DNA of 64,000 bases. It comes from Sorex araneus. Taxonomy: Eukaryota > Chordata > Mammalia > Eulipotyphla > Soricidae. Below, in pieces: positions 1 through 9,064 of the stretch. A program made the position numbers and the translations under genes. The notes under the pieces were generated by a model that was not told where the DNA came from, did not search any database, and saw nothing but the letters and a program-made list of their open reading frames with translations. The stretch spans positions 47,319,963-47,383,962 of the forward strand of contig NC_073311.1 of the NCBI RefSeq assembly GCF_027595985.1, written 5' to 3'. Numbering within the stretch: position 1 is the stretch's first letter; each line of letters begins with the position of its first letter.

Positions 1-681
1 ATTTTTAATTAGAGAATCACCATGAGGGCACATTTACAGATTTATACACTTTTGTGCTTATGCTTCCCTCATACAAAGTTCGGGAACCCATCCCTTCACC
101 AGTGCCCATTCTCCACCACCCGTAAACCCAGCGTCCCTCCCACCCTCCCCAATCCCATCTCCCCCCCACCCCACCCTGCCACTGTGGCAAGGCATTCCCT
201 TCTGTTCTCTCTCTCTAATTAGCTGTTGTGGTTTGCAATAAAGGTGTTGAGTGGTCGCTGTGCTCAGTCTCTAGCCCTCATTCAGCCCGCAACTCCCTTC
301 CCCCACATGGCCTTCGACTACAATGTAGTTGGTGATCGCTTCTCTGAGTTGCCCTTTCCCCGGAACGTGAGGCCAGCCTCGAAGCCATGGAGTCAACCTC
401 CTGGTACTTATTTCTACAGTTCTTGGGTGTTAGTCTCCCACTCTGTTATTCTATATACCATAGATGAGTGCAGTCTTTCTATGTCTGTCTCTCTCTTTCT
501 GACTCATTTCACTCAGCATGAAACTTTTCATGCCCATCCACTTAACTACAAAATTCTTGACCTCCTTTTTTCTAACAGCTGCATAGTATTCCATTGTATA
601 GATGTACCAAAGTTTCCTCAACCAGTCATCCGTTCTGGGGCATTCGGGTTTTTTCCAGATTCTGGCTATTGTAAACAGTGC
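1..681 (-). mobile_element. 5'-truncated young L1 3' end (copy 1 of an inverted pair)
   Basis: Read on the minus strand this is the 3' end of a LINE-1. It has the segment resembling the well-known L1 3' region (ACAATGGAATACTATGCAGC, then a GAGTGAAATGAGTCAGAAAG stretch), then a G-rich tract, and ends TGATTCTCTAATTAAAAAT at base 1. The window opens inside or next to its A-rich tail, so the left target-site duplication cannot be seen. It matches the plus-strand copy at 6455-7168 almost base for base. The similarity stops abruptly at about 681, which marks the 5' truncation. The long open frames across it are antisense and non-coding. Confidence 0.85.
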
Positions 682-1447
682 ACGCATAGGTCTTTTAAAC
701 AGTTGAGATTCTTGTTATACTTTCCCAGGTGCCACTGTTCCTGCGCTCCCCGATTCAGGCGCTAGATGGCGCTGAGCCCTCACGCCCGCGGGCTTCCCTG
801 CGCTCCTGCGGCCGCCAGAGTTCTCACTCCAGCCCACCTCCAGCGCCCCAGGAGGTTCCCAGGACCCTGCCCAGATTTATTTCTGCAGCCCTGCAGTCCC
901 GCGCATTGATTTGGGCCTGGTGCATCCGGGCACCTTCTGAAAACGCAAAGAATTCAGAGGAAGTCATACCAAGGCGCCCGTGCAGGCTGGCGACAGAACC
1001 TTAACCCGTCCCAATGCGTGAGTGAGCAAATACTCACTTTAAGCACGCAACGTGTGCCGAGGTGCACGCTTTTTCTCCAAGGAAAGCAAAGCGGAGTCCC
1101 CCCTGCTCCCGATGAAGGAAGGGTCGCGCTGTCCTTTGCTCGGCGAGACCCACGAGCCCGGAAGCATCCTCGCAACCAACCGCCAGCCCTCAAGGGTGCC
1201 CTTCGCAACAGAACCGGGCACCGAGCACTCAGGCGCAGAGGCGGTGGTTTCCTCCGGTTGATTGCCCAAGAGGTCTTGCAGCCCAGTGTCCTGGCCCGGA
1301 GAGCCCAGCTTGGCCTAGGGGCCCTTCCCCTTCTCACCCTCCCGCAGCCCGCCGCCCGCAGCGACTCCCCTGTCCTGTCCCCGGCTTGCTTCTGGCTGCC
1401 GGCTGGATGTGGGCTGGATTTCGGCCTGAGATAGAGCCAGAAACAAG
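682..1447. other. Unique GC-rich sequence, no gene seen
   Basis: There is no recognisable coding exon, RNA gene or repeat here. Base composition turns CpG-containing at about 740-1400. Open frames run on both strands but match no family I recognise and look like chance frames in GC-rich DNA. Confidence 0.5.
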
Positions 1448-1460
1448 AATTCACACCGAG

Positions 1461-1633
1461 GGCTGGAGCGATAGCACAGCGGGTAGGGCGTTTGCCTTGC
1501 ACGTGGCCGACCCGGGTTCGATTCCCAGCATCCCACATGGTCCTCTGAGCACCGCCAGGGGTAATTCCTGAGTGCAGAGCCAGGAGCAACCCCACAGGTG
1601 TGACCCAAAAAGCAAAATAATAATAATAATAAT
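1461..1633 (+). mobile_element. Family A SINE (SOR-type)
   Basis: A complete copy has the tRNA-derived head, the box B match GGTTCGATTCC, the GTGTGACCCAAAAAGC end and an (AAT)n tail. Target-site duplications AATTCACACCGAG (1448-1460) and AATTCACACTGAG (1634-1646) flank it. Confidence 0.93.
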
Positions 1634-1646
1634 AATTCACACTGAG

Positions 1647-2100
1647 CCCCGTCTCCTGAGCTGTCTGTGAACTCGGGCTGCCTCTCTCTGGGGCCGGGAT
1701 CTGCATGAGCAAAGGGAGGTCCCCGGACAGACACGCGCCCTGGCCTGTCACGTGACCCGTTATCACGCTGATGGAAAGTGACTTGTCCCAGTTAAATGAT
1801 GGCACTGATAAGCTCTGGATAGCTACTTTGGTTTTTCTCACAAGTTCTCTTTTTCAAACAACAAAATTGTTTAAAGGGCGTTCCCCCCACCTCCTTTTCT
1901 CCCTATTCTTTTCTTAAAAATGCAATTGCAGGTATTCCCAACCTACAAAGATAACCTGGAAAAGAGATGTCTCGATATGTAATGAGAAAATGTTCAGCAA
2001 AATGTTCATTATAGCATCTAAGTAGTAGATATGGGTGTGCCCTGGTTAGTTCTTTTCTCTTTTCTACTTCAATTTTCAAAATAAAATGTCCAGAAGAGGG
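1647..2100. other. Unique AT-rich spacer
   Basis: I see no gene and no clear repeat between the two SINEs. Confidence 0.4.
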
Positions 2101-2275
2101 GTTAGAGCGACAGTAGAGTGACTAGGGCGCTTGCCTTGCATGCAGTCAACCTGGGTTCAATCCTCGGCTTCCCATATAGTCCCCTGAGTGATCGCCCCAT
2201 TAGGAGTGATTCCTGAGTGCAGAGCCCAGGAGTCAGCCCTGAGCACCATCAGGTGTGGCCCCAAAACAAAAAAGT
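2101..2275 (+). mobile_element. Family A SINE, diverged
   Basis: Head (GGTTAGAGCGACAGTAGAGT), box B-like GGTTCAATCC and a GTGTGGCCCCAAAAC end are recognisable but diverged. This is an older copy than the one at 1461. Confidence 0.8.
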
Positions 2276-2280
2276 AAATG

Positions 2281-2424
2281 TGCTGGAGAGAGGACAGGGG
2301 CTAAAGCACTTGCCTTGCATGTGGCCAACCCCAGCTCAATGCCTGACACCACAAATGGTCCTCCAAACACTGCCAGTAATGATCCCTGAGCACAGAGCCA
2401 GGAGTAATCCCTGAGCACTGTGGA
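2281..2424 (+). mobile_element. Family A SINE, old, with microsatellite tail
   Basis: Diverged head, the CTTGCCTTGCATGTGGCC segment and the CTGAGCACAGAGCCAGGAGTAA body are visible. The usual 3' end is replaced by the purine microsatellite that begins at 2425. Confidence 0.7.
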
Positions 2425-2661
2425 TGGGAGAAGAGGAAGAGGATGGAGGAGGAAAAAGGAAGAAAGAGGAGGGGGAGGGGAGAGGGGAGGAGGAGAAGGA
2501 GGAGGAGGAGGAGGAGGAGGAGGAGGAGGAGGAGGAGGAGAAGAAGAAGAAGAAGAAGAAGAAGAAGAAGAAGAAGAAGAAGAAGAAGAAGAAGAAGAAG
2601 AAGAAGAAGAAGAAGAAGAAGAAGAAGAAGAAGAAGAAGGAGAAGGAGAAGAAGAAGAAGA
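2425..2661. repeat. (GGA)n/(GAA)n polypurine microsatellite
   Basis: An almost uninterrupted purine tract on the plus strand starts irregular, then becomes (GGA)n, then long (GAA)n. It directly follows the 3' end of an old SINE. Glu-rich, Lys-rich, Arg-rich and Ser/Pro-rich frames across it are artefacts. Confidence 0.95.
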
Positions 2662-2738
2662 GATGATGATGATGATAATGATAAACAACTTGAACTTAGA
2701 ACTTAAATATTCAGTTCACTGATCTTTTCTTGATTTTT

Positions 2739-3525
2739 TTTATTGAATCACCATGAGACCAGTTACAAAGCTTTCCAGTCTAAGTCTCAGTCATACAATG
2801 ATCAAACAGCCATCCCCTCACCAGTGCACACCCTCCACCACCAAGAACCCCAGTATACTCCCTATCCCACCCCTCCCCCTGCCAATGTGGCAGATGATTT
2901 CCACCATACTCTCTCTCCACTTTGATCACATTCAATATTTTGACAAAAGATCCACCATTATTATTTGGAATTTTCCCCAACATTCAGACCTCCCGAAAAG
3001 GCATCATTAGATAATTTGTTTTCTATGGCTAATATGAAGAGCATGTTGGATTTCTGATATTCTAGTAATAAGTCTGGAGGGATTTCTGCCCAAACCCGCT
3101 GAGTTCCGAGATTGTTTTGTGTGCCTCTGGGATCATGGCCCTTCAGGAGCCAGGAGCCATTTGTGGGCGGCAACCTGGCCTCGTTGGGGCGGGGAGAGGG
3201 GCTGCTTCCACCTCCCATTCCGTGAAGCCCTGCATGTCTCGTCACTGCAGTCTCACACCTGGCTGTCCAATAGGCTCTGAAAAGGTGGCGGCCACCACGC
3301 CGCTGGGGAGTAAAGGCGGAAAGGACAAACACCTTTCCCCACCCCAGGTGGCACGGCGCTGTAGTTTGATGTTCAGTCCAGATGCATTTCTGCCAAAAGC
3401 CGCTGGGTTCCGAAATTGGTTTGTGTGCCTCTGGGATCCTGGCCGTTCAGGAGCCAGGAGCCGCTCATGGACAGCAACCCGGGGCCTCATCGGGCAGGGA
3501 GAGGGGCCGGTTCCACCCCCATCAG
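2739..3525 (-). mobile_element. Composite retroelement A: duplicated GC-rich module plus L1-type 3' UTR
   Basis: On the minus strand a GC-rich 5' part (3525-3040) is followed by a linker and an L1-type 3' UTR ending in TGGTGATTCAATAAAA (about 2740). The GC-rich part holds a direct duplication: a segment of about 80-100 bp around 3095-3190 recurs around 3395-3490 (shared CTCCTGGCTCCTGAA, GATCCCAGAGGCACACAAA). Similar flanks TTTCTTGATTTTT (about 2726-2738) and TTTCTTGATATTTTT (about 3529-3543) suggest that the whole 0.79 kb inserted as one unit. It shares the 3' UTR and linker with the element at 36613-37231. Confidence 0.7.
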
Positions 3526-3544
3526 ATATTTCTTGATATTTTTA

Positions 3545-3880
3545 CTATAATGAAGAGTATTCTTTTGCATGGTTTGTTTCATTCATGCTGTGTATTTTTT
3601 TTTTTTGCAGTTTTTTCACTTTTATCTGCTCAGTCTTTCAGTTGAGATATATCCCCACTAATACGGATAATTCTGATTCATTTCTTCATATTATTGGATT
3701 GAGGTCCACTGTATGAATAGCAATACAGTTATTAATTGGGTTGTCAGACTTTTAAAAGCTTTTTTTATAAATAACGTAGGAGTACTGCTATTTATTCAGC
3801 CATTGATTAAACTGATTGAATTGGGCATAAACTCCACATTACTTTTCTCTTTTTTTAATTCAGAATTTTAATTAAATTTA
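3545..3880. other. AT-rich spacer, no feature
   Basis: AT-rich sequence with several T runs. I recognise no gene. It could be an old antisense L1 3' end (TTATTCAGCCATTGATTAAACTG), but that is too diverged to claim. Confidence 0.35.
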
Positions 3881-3881
3881 G

Positions 3882-4134
3882 AGCTGGAGAGATAGCACAG
3901 AGGGTAGGACGTTTGCCTTGCATGCAGCCAACCCGAGTTCGATTCCTCCGTCCCTCTTGGAGAGCCTGGCAAGCTACCGAGAGTATCTCGCCCGCACGGC
4001 AGAGCCTGGCAAGCTCCCCGTGGAGTATCTGATATGCCAAAAACAGTAACAACAAGTCTCACAATGGAGACGTTACTGGTGCCCGCTCAAGCAAATCGAT
4101 GAACAACGGGAGGACAGTGCTGACAGGACAGTGC
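3882..4134 (+). mobile_element. Family B SINE (tRNA head on second body)
   Basis: The head matches family A up to the box B region (GAGTTCGATTCCTCC), then switches to a different body: GAGAGCCTGGCAAGCTACC, an internal repeat AGAGCCTGGCAAGCTCCCC, CCAAAAACAGTAACAACAAGT, GGAGACGTTACTGGTGCCC, and a tail of GACAGTGCT-like units rather than poly(A). Confidence 0.85.
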
Positions 4135-4149
4135 TGGCTTCATGTTATA

Positions 4150-4440
4150 TTACATATTGGGACAGAAGCCCCGGCTGCTGGGGAGATGGCTGCAAGGACG
4201 AGGGTGTGCGCTCTGCGTGCAGGAGCCTGAGTGAGACCCTGGCACCACAAAGCTCCCAAGCACCACCTGATGGACAAACGTAATTCATGATGATGGAGTC
4301 TGAGTTCTTACTGAGCGAAGGGTGGAGGAGGCTCAGGGGCGACCCCCAGTGCTGCCTGGGGGACCACGCGGTACCACGGCTTGACCCTGGGTCTCTCACA
4401 TGCAATGTGTGCACTTAGTCCTTCGAGTTGTCTCAGACCC
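4150..4440. mobile_element. Remnants of two old SINEs, opposite orientations
   Basis: 4150-4272 resembles a decayed plus-strand family A copy (CTGCGTGCAGGAGCC, GCACCACCTGATGG). 4315-4440 resembles a minus-strand copy (GCTCAGGGGCGACCCCC, GACCCTGGGTCTCTCACATG). Both are heavily diverged. Confidence 0.45.
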
Positions 4441-4464
4441 TGTGTATTTGATGTGATCTCATGC

Positions 4465-5085
4465 TTAGTGTGTGGGGACCCTGGGTACTTCAGGCTTAGT
4501 ATGTGGGGACCCAGGGTACTTCAGGCTTAGTGTGTGGGGACCCAGAGTACTTCAGGCTTAGTGTGTGGGGACCTGGGTGCTTCAGGCTTAGTGTGGGGGG
4601 ACCCAGGGTACTTCAGGCTTAGTGTGGGGGGACCCTGGGTGCCTCAGGCTTAGTGTGGGGGGACCCTGGGTGCCTCAGGCTTAGTGTGGGGGGACCCTGG
4701 GTGCTTCAGGCTTATTGTGGGGGGACCCTGGGTGCTTCAGGCTTATTGTGGGGGGACCCAGGGTACTTCAGGCTTAGTGTGGGGGGACCCAGGGTACTTC
4801 AGGCTTAGTGTGTGGGGACCCAGGGTACTTCAGGCTTAGTGTGTGGGGACCCTGGGTACTTCAGGCTTAGTGTGGGGGGACCCAGGGTACTTCAGGCTTA
4901 TTGTGGGGGGACCCTGGGTGCTTCTGGTTTATTGTGTGGGGACCCTGGGTACTTCAGGCTTAGTGTGTGGGGACCCTGGGTGCTTCAGGCTTACTGTGGG
5001 GGACCCTGGGTGCTTCAGGCTTATTGTGGGGGGACCCTGCATAGTTCAGGCTTAGTGTGGGGGGACCCTGGCTACTTCAGAGGCA
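4465..5085. repeat. Minisatellite, unit about 30 bp, about 20 copies
   Basis: Tandem units of the form GGCTTAGTGTGTGGGGACC followed by CTGGGTACTTCA alternate between GTGTGTGG and GTGGGGGG, and between CCCAGGGTAC and CCCTGGGTGC variants. Near-multiples of 30 keep a reading frame open across it (GDPGYFRL-type repeats), but there is no gene context. Confidence 0.95.
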
Positions 5086-5703
5086 GGTGTCCTAGAGCAG
5101 ATTGTATTTTCTATTAAAAACATTTTTTAATTTAATCATCCCTGGCACCCTTGGGTGCCCCAGTGAGAGGCCTGGAGGTTGGTGAGGCTCCAGCAGCTCA
5201 GGGCGGGGAGAGGGGTGTGGGGGGCAGGAGAAAGGGGCCCACAGCAGGTTCTGCATCGCCCCGGACCAAGCTAATCACTAGGAGGAACTGGCCGAGTCGG
5301 GCTGGAGCTAGGGAGGCAGCTTGGAGGTTCCCCGTGGGCACAGGTCAGCTGCTCTCTGCTATCTGGCCGGGCTGCTGAAGTGGGGACCTGGTGGGGTGCT
5401 GGGGTGGAACGGGGTGCAGGTGATGTGCCTCTGGGAGGAACAGCCGCCCCAGGGACCCTTCAGTGCCTGTCCTGCAGCCTGAAAAACACATAGGTGGGAT
5501 CTCAGACACCGCCCTACTGGGAAACCATGAGCATGCGCCCACCCAAATCAGCCCTGGCCTGGAAGTTGGACCCGGTCCCCGGGGCCCTGCTCCGCTGGTC
5601 ACCCCAGCCTTGCTGGACCTAGGAGGTCTAGTGAGCCCTCACAAGGCCACGGAAGGACCCAGAGCTATCACTACTGGTATACAGGCAAACAGAATGTCTT
5701 TAC
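5086..5703. other. Unique GC-rich spacer, no gene seen
   Basis: Moderately GC-rich single-copy sequence between the minisatellite and the CA-rich tract. Short open frames on both strands have no recognisable family. Confidence 0.4.
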
Positions 5704-6025
5704 AGATGCACACTCACACATACATACATGCACACAAACACAGGTACATACATGCACACACATACATGTACGCACTCATGGACATACACGCACTCACATA
5801 CACACACTCATACATATATGCACAAACACACATACAAATACACGCACTCACATACACTCATACATACATGCACACAAATACACGCTCACAATACATACAT
5901 GCATAGTACGTGCATTCACACATGCATGCACATGTACACACATGCACATATGTGCACGTGCATGCACACATGTACATATATGCACTCACACACTCACATG
6001 CACACACATACATACATGCACACAC
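5704..6025. repeat. CA-rich low-complexity tract (CACA/CATA/CATG mixtures)
   Basis: About 320 bp of interspersed CACACA, CATACATA and GCATGCACA words on the plus strand. Alternating purine-pyrimidine content is high. Confidence 0.9.
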
Positions 6026-6282
6026 GTGTCAGCTCCGTCTTGCATCCTGTAGCAGTCTTTTAGCCTCTAGTGCAGTCGGCCTCACATTAGCAAATCCTAT
6101 ATTTGATGACTTTTTGGTTCTTTCTCCCCTCACTGGTGTTTTCTCCTCTAATACATATGGGAAATGACTGACACATCTCACAGGCGGAGCAGAAAAACGC
6201 AGGACAGGGCTCAGGAGGAAAGGCAGAGTATCCCCAAAGCAAGCCCCTGAGCTGAGCAGCAGCCAGAATTGATCTGATCTCC

Positions 6283-6309
6283 CCACACACACACTCACCC
6301 TCACCCCCC

Positions 6310-6357
<48 letters not shown>
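6283..6357. repeat. (AC)n microsatellite
   Basis: A pure dinucleotide run of about 47 bp at 6310-6356 is preceded by an imperfect CA-rich stretch. Confidence 0.95.
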
Positions 6358-6454
6358 ATGCCTGGGATTCTGTGCTGCTCAGCACCCTCCCCCGGAGAAG
6401 CCAAAACTAGCTACTAATAACAGAGCCACTTCCACGTTAAAAATACCAGTGCTC

Positions 6455-7168
6455 CATGTATGTTCATCGCAGCACTGTTTACAATAGCCAGAATCTGGAA
6501 AAAACCCGAATGCCCCAGAACGGATGACTGGTTGAGGAAACTTTGGTACATCTATACAATGGAATACTATGCAGCTGTTAGAAAAAAGGAGGTCAAGAAT
6601 TTTGTAGTCAAGTGGATGGGCATGAAAAGTTTCATGCTGAGTGAAATGAGTCAGAAAGAGAGAGACAGACATAGAAAGATTGCACTCATCTATGGTATAT
6701 AGAATAACAGAGTGGGAGACTAACACCCAAGAACTGTAGAAATAAGTACCAGGAGGTTGACTCCATGGCTTCGAGGCTGGCCTCACGTTCCGGGGAAAGG
6801 GCAACTCAGAGAAGCGATCACCAACTACATTGTAGTCGAAGGCCATGTGGGGGAAGGGAGTTGCGGGCTGAATGAGGGCTAGAGACTGAGCACAGCGGCC
6901 ACTCAACACCTTTATTGCAAACCACAACTGCTAATTAGAGAGAGAAAACAGAAGGGAATGCCTTGCCACAGTGGCAGGGTGGGGTGGGGGGGAGATGGGA
7001 TTGGGGAGGGTGGGAGGGACACTGGGTTTACGGGTGGTGGAGAATGGGCACTGGTGAAGGGATGGGTTCCAAACTTTGTATGAGGGAAGTATAAGCACAA
7101 AAGTGTATAAATCTGTAACTGTACCCTCACGGTGATTCTCTAATTAAAAATAAATAAATTTAAAAAAA
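6455..7168 (+). mobile_element. 5'-truncated young L1 with 16-bp TSD (copy 2 of inverted pair)
   Basis: The L1 3' end begins at CATGTATGTTCATCGCAGCA and ends in TCTCTAATTAAAAATAAATA plus an A tail. Perfect target-site duplications AAAAATACCAGTGCTC lie at 6439-6454 and 7169-7184. The insertion point reads GTT/AAAAA, the usual L1 endonuclease type. It is about 0.71 kb long and non-coding, and nearly identical to the minus-strand copy at 1-681. Confidence 0.93.
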
Positions 7169-7184
7169 AAAAATACCAGTGCTC

Positions 7185-7929
7185 TCTGCTCCTGCGAAGT
7201 GCTCCTTCTGACCGGGAGGGGGGACCTGCTGAGCTTGAAGCCCTGGGGTGCCGCTCAGAGACCCAGAGGGACTGAGGGAGGAAGTTCACAGAGGAAGGGC
7301 CCTCAGGCAAAAAAAAAAAAAAAACACCAGAAGCTTCTTCCCAGCAGCCTGAAGAGGCAAGTGTGTAGGGCGGCCACAAGAGCACAGTGGCCAGCCGGCC
7401 TCGGCACGACAGGCGAAGCCAGGGGAGAGCAGCCGGAATCTCAGCCCTGCCACTCCCCCCTTGCAGAATGCTCCCCACCCGCTGGCCCTGGCCCTGCGCA
7501 GTCCAGAGCTGAGCCTCAAGCTCTGCAGTAAGCACCACGGGGCTAGGCGGGAGGCAGAGGCGCCCAGGGGAGGAAAGGCGTCCTGTCCGGGCCGAGCTGG
7601 ACACTCCTGAAGGCTCAGGGCAGCAGCCGCTGCAGTGCCGGACCCAGCCCTCCTGGACCCGCGGACCGGAGCCGCCCGGCCCTCTTGGGAGATCTGAGCA
7701 GACTTAAGAGTCCAGACCCGGCCCTCGACCACGCCGAGTCCAGCAATAAGAAACAAACCCCGTCCAAGGCAGCAGAGGCGGCCCAGGAGCCAGAGTGGGG
7801 CCATCTCGGTTTCAGGGGACAGTGACAAGGCAAAACACACCTGGCGGGTCTAATCCCGAAGAACCCCAAGTAATAAAAGCAGGGAACGGCTGAGGTCCCG
7901 AGGTCTCGGAAAGCAACCACGCTGGAGAG
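7185..7929. other. Sequence downstream of CKAP4, no gene seen
   Basis: GC-rich single-copy sequence with one A run at about 7311-7324. Open frames on both strands match nothing I know. It lies just past the CKAP4 poly(A) site. Confidence 0.45.
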
Positions 7930-7949
7930 GTCGTAACAAAGCTCAAGTG

Positions 7950-7955
7950 TTTATT
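7950..7955 (-). terminator. CKAP4: CKAP4 poly(A) signal AATAAA
   Basis: TTTATT on the plus strand reads AATAAA on the gene strand, in the context TTAATAAACACTTGAGC. It is the canonical hexamer at the expected distance from the stop. Cleavage is expected near 7930. Confidence 0.75.
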
Positions 7956-8981
7956 AAGAGTTAAAAATACTGTAAATAAGCCATACCGTTCGTTTCACAG
8001 TCAACTAAAACTTTTTTTTCTTTTCATTTTGCTTTTTTTTTTTCCTTTTTAATCTTCTTTTTCAAAGATCAAGACAGACATTTTAAAAAAACAAGAAGAA
8101 GAATCCCAGGACAGTTCAGAGGGCAGAAAAAAAAAAAAAAAAACCAGCAAACAACTATTGGAAACGGCCATGTTCCTGACAGGTGGGGTCTGCTCTGTCC
8201 CGGACCTCAGACATCCAGGGAGGTGAGAGGGGCACGACCCCCAGAGCAGCCCCCACTGCTGAGAAGCTCTGGACGTGGACTTCCTGTAGGGGCTCAGGGG
8301 GGCTCTGCTCCTGGGTGTCCCCTGGGATGACGCAGGCCTCAGCCACCTGAGGTGGGGTCCCCTCCTACCTGGGGACCCTCCGGATTTCTGCAGCCACAGT
8401 CATGAGAGGGGCTGATTGGGGATTAGAAAACTCAGCACCTGGTGGTGAGGGTGGCCCCAAGCGGCCACGTCCAGAGTCAGGCGGGCTCCCTGGCCGTCCC
8501 AATGCCCGGGGGCTTAAACCAGTGTACATGTGGAAGACAGCAAGGTCCGTGGCACCTGAGGGCCGGGAGTGTTTTAAAAATGAATGGCACAAAAGTAAAA
8601 CCACCGTTCCTTACTCAGACCCCCCACCCACCCCCTCGGACTCTGCTGGGTTTCCTGAGGTGGGCTGGCGGCTGGGACTGACGTGGACGCTGCTGCTGAC
8701 CCCCTGCACCCATGCCCCCAGCCACGGAGACGCCCCTTTGAGGAGCACCCCCCATGACTCACGGTGGGGGAGCTGAGCCTTCAGGAAACCCACCCAAAGC
8801 AGAAGCAGCAAACTGGAGAGACCAGAGGGGTGGGGTCGGAACAATGGAAGAGTGGACAGGGCAGCGCGCGGAGAGTCCACGCGGCTGCCGGGAGGGCTGG
8901 CCTGTCCTCTGGGGGGCTGGGGGGGGAGGGGCTGAACCTGAGGGCCGGGTTGGGGGGGGCAACACGGGAGAGAACAACTCT

Positions 8982-8985
<4 letters not shown>

Positions 8986-9013
<28 letters not shown>
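8986..9013. repeat. (CT)n microsatellite in CKAP4 3' UTR
   Basis: About 28 bp of pure CT on the plus strand (GA on the mRNA strand), just downstream of the CKAP4 stop codon. Confidence 0.9.
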
Positions 9014-9064
9014 CTTTGGTCGTGGCAACCGGAGCTGACCCCCGCGCCCGCGCCCCACGCCCGG

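Larger units (their letters stand above)
7930..9064 (-). other. CKAP4: CKAP4 3' untranslated region
   Basis: About 1.1 kb runs from the TGA at 9067-9065 to the poly(A) region, close to the length I recall for the human 3' UTR. On the gene strand it begins with a (GA)n run (9013-8986, about 50 bases after the stop), contains a T run (8146-8129) and an A/G-rich tract near 8050-8010, and ends in an AT-rich stretch carrying CTTATTTACAG and ACTCTTAATAAACAC. No SINE interrupts it. Confidence 0.75.

Noticed and set aside
226-765. 179-residue open frame, with a near copy at 6379-6927 on the other strand
   Set aside because: Both are the antisense of L1 3' end sequence. The shared frame reflects the recent common origin of the element, not a gene.
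4465-5085. Regular 30-bp spacing suggestive of a CRISPR-like array
   Set aside because: There are no unique spacers, since units abut directly. The host is a mammal and the array is an ordinary minisatellite.
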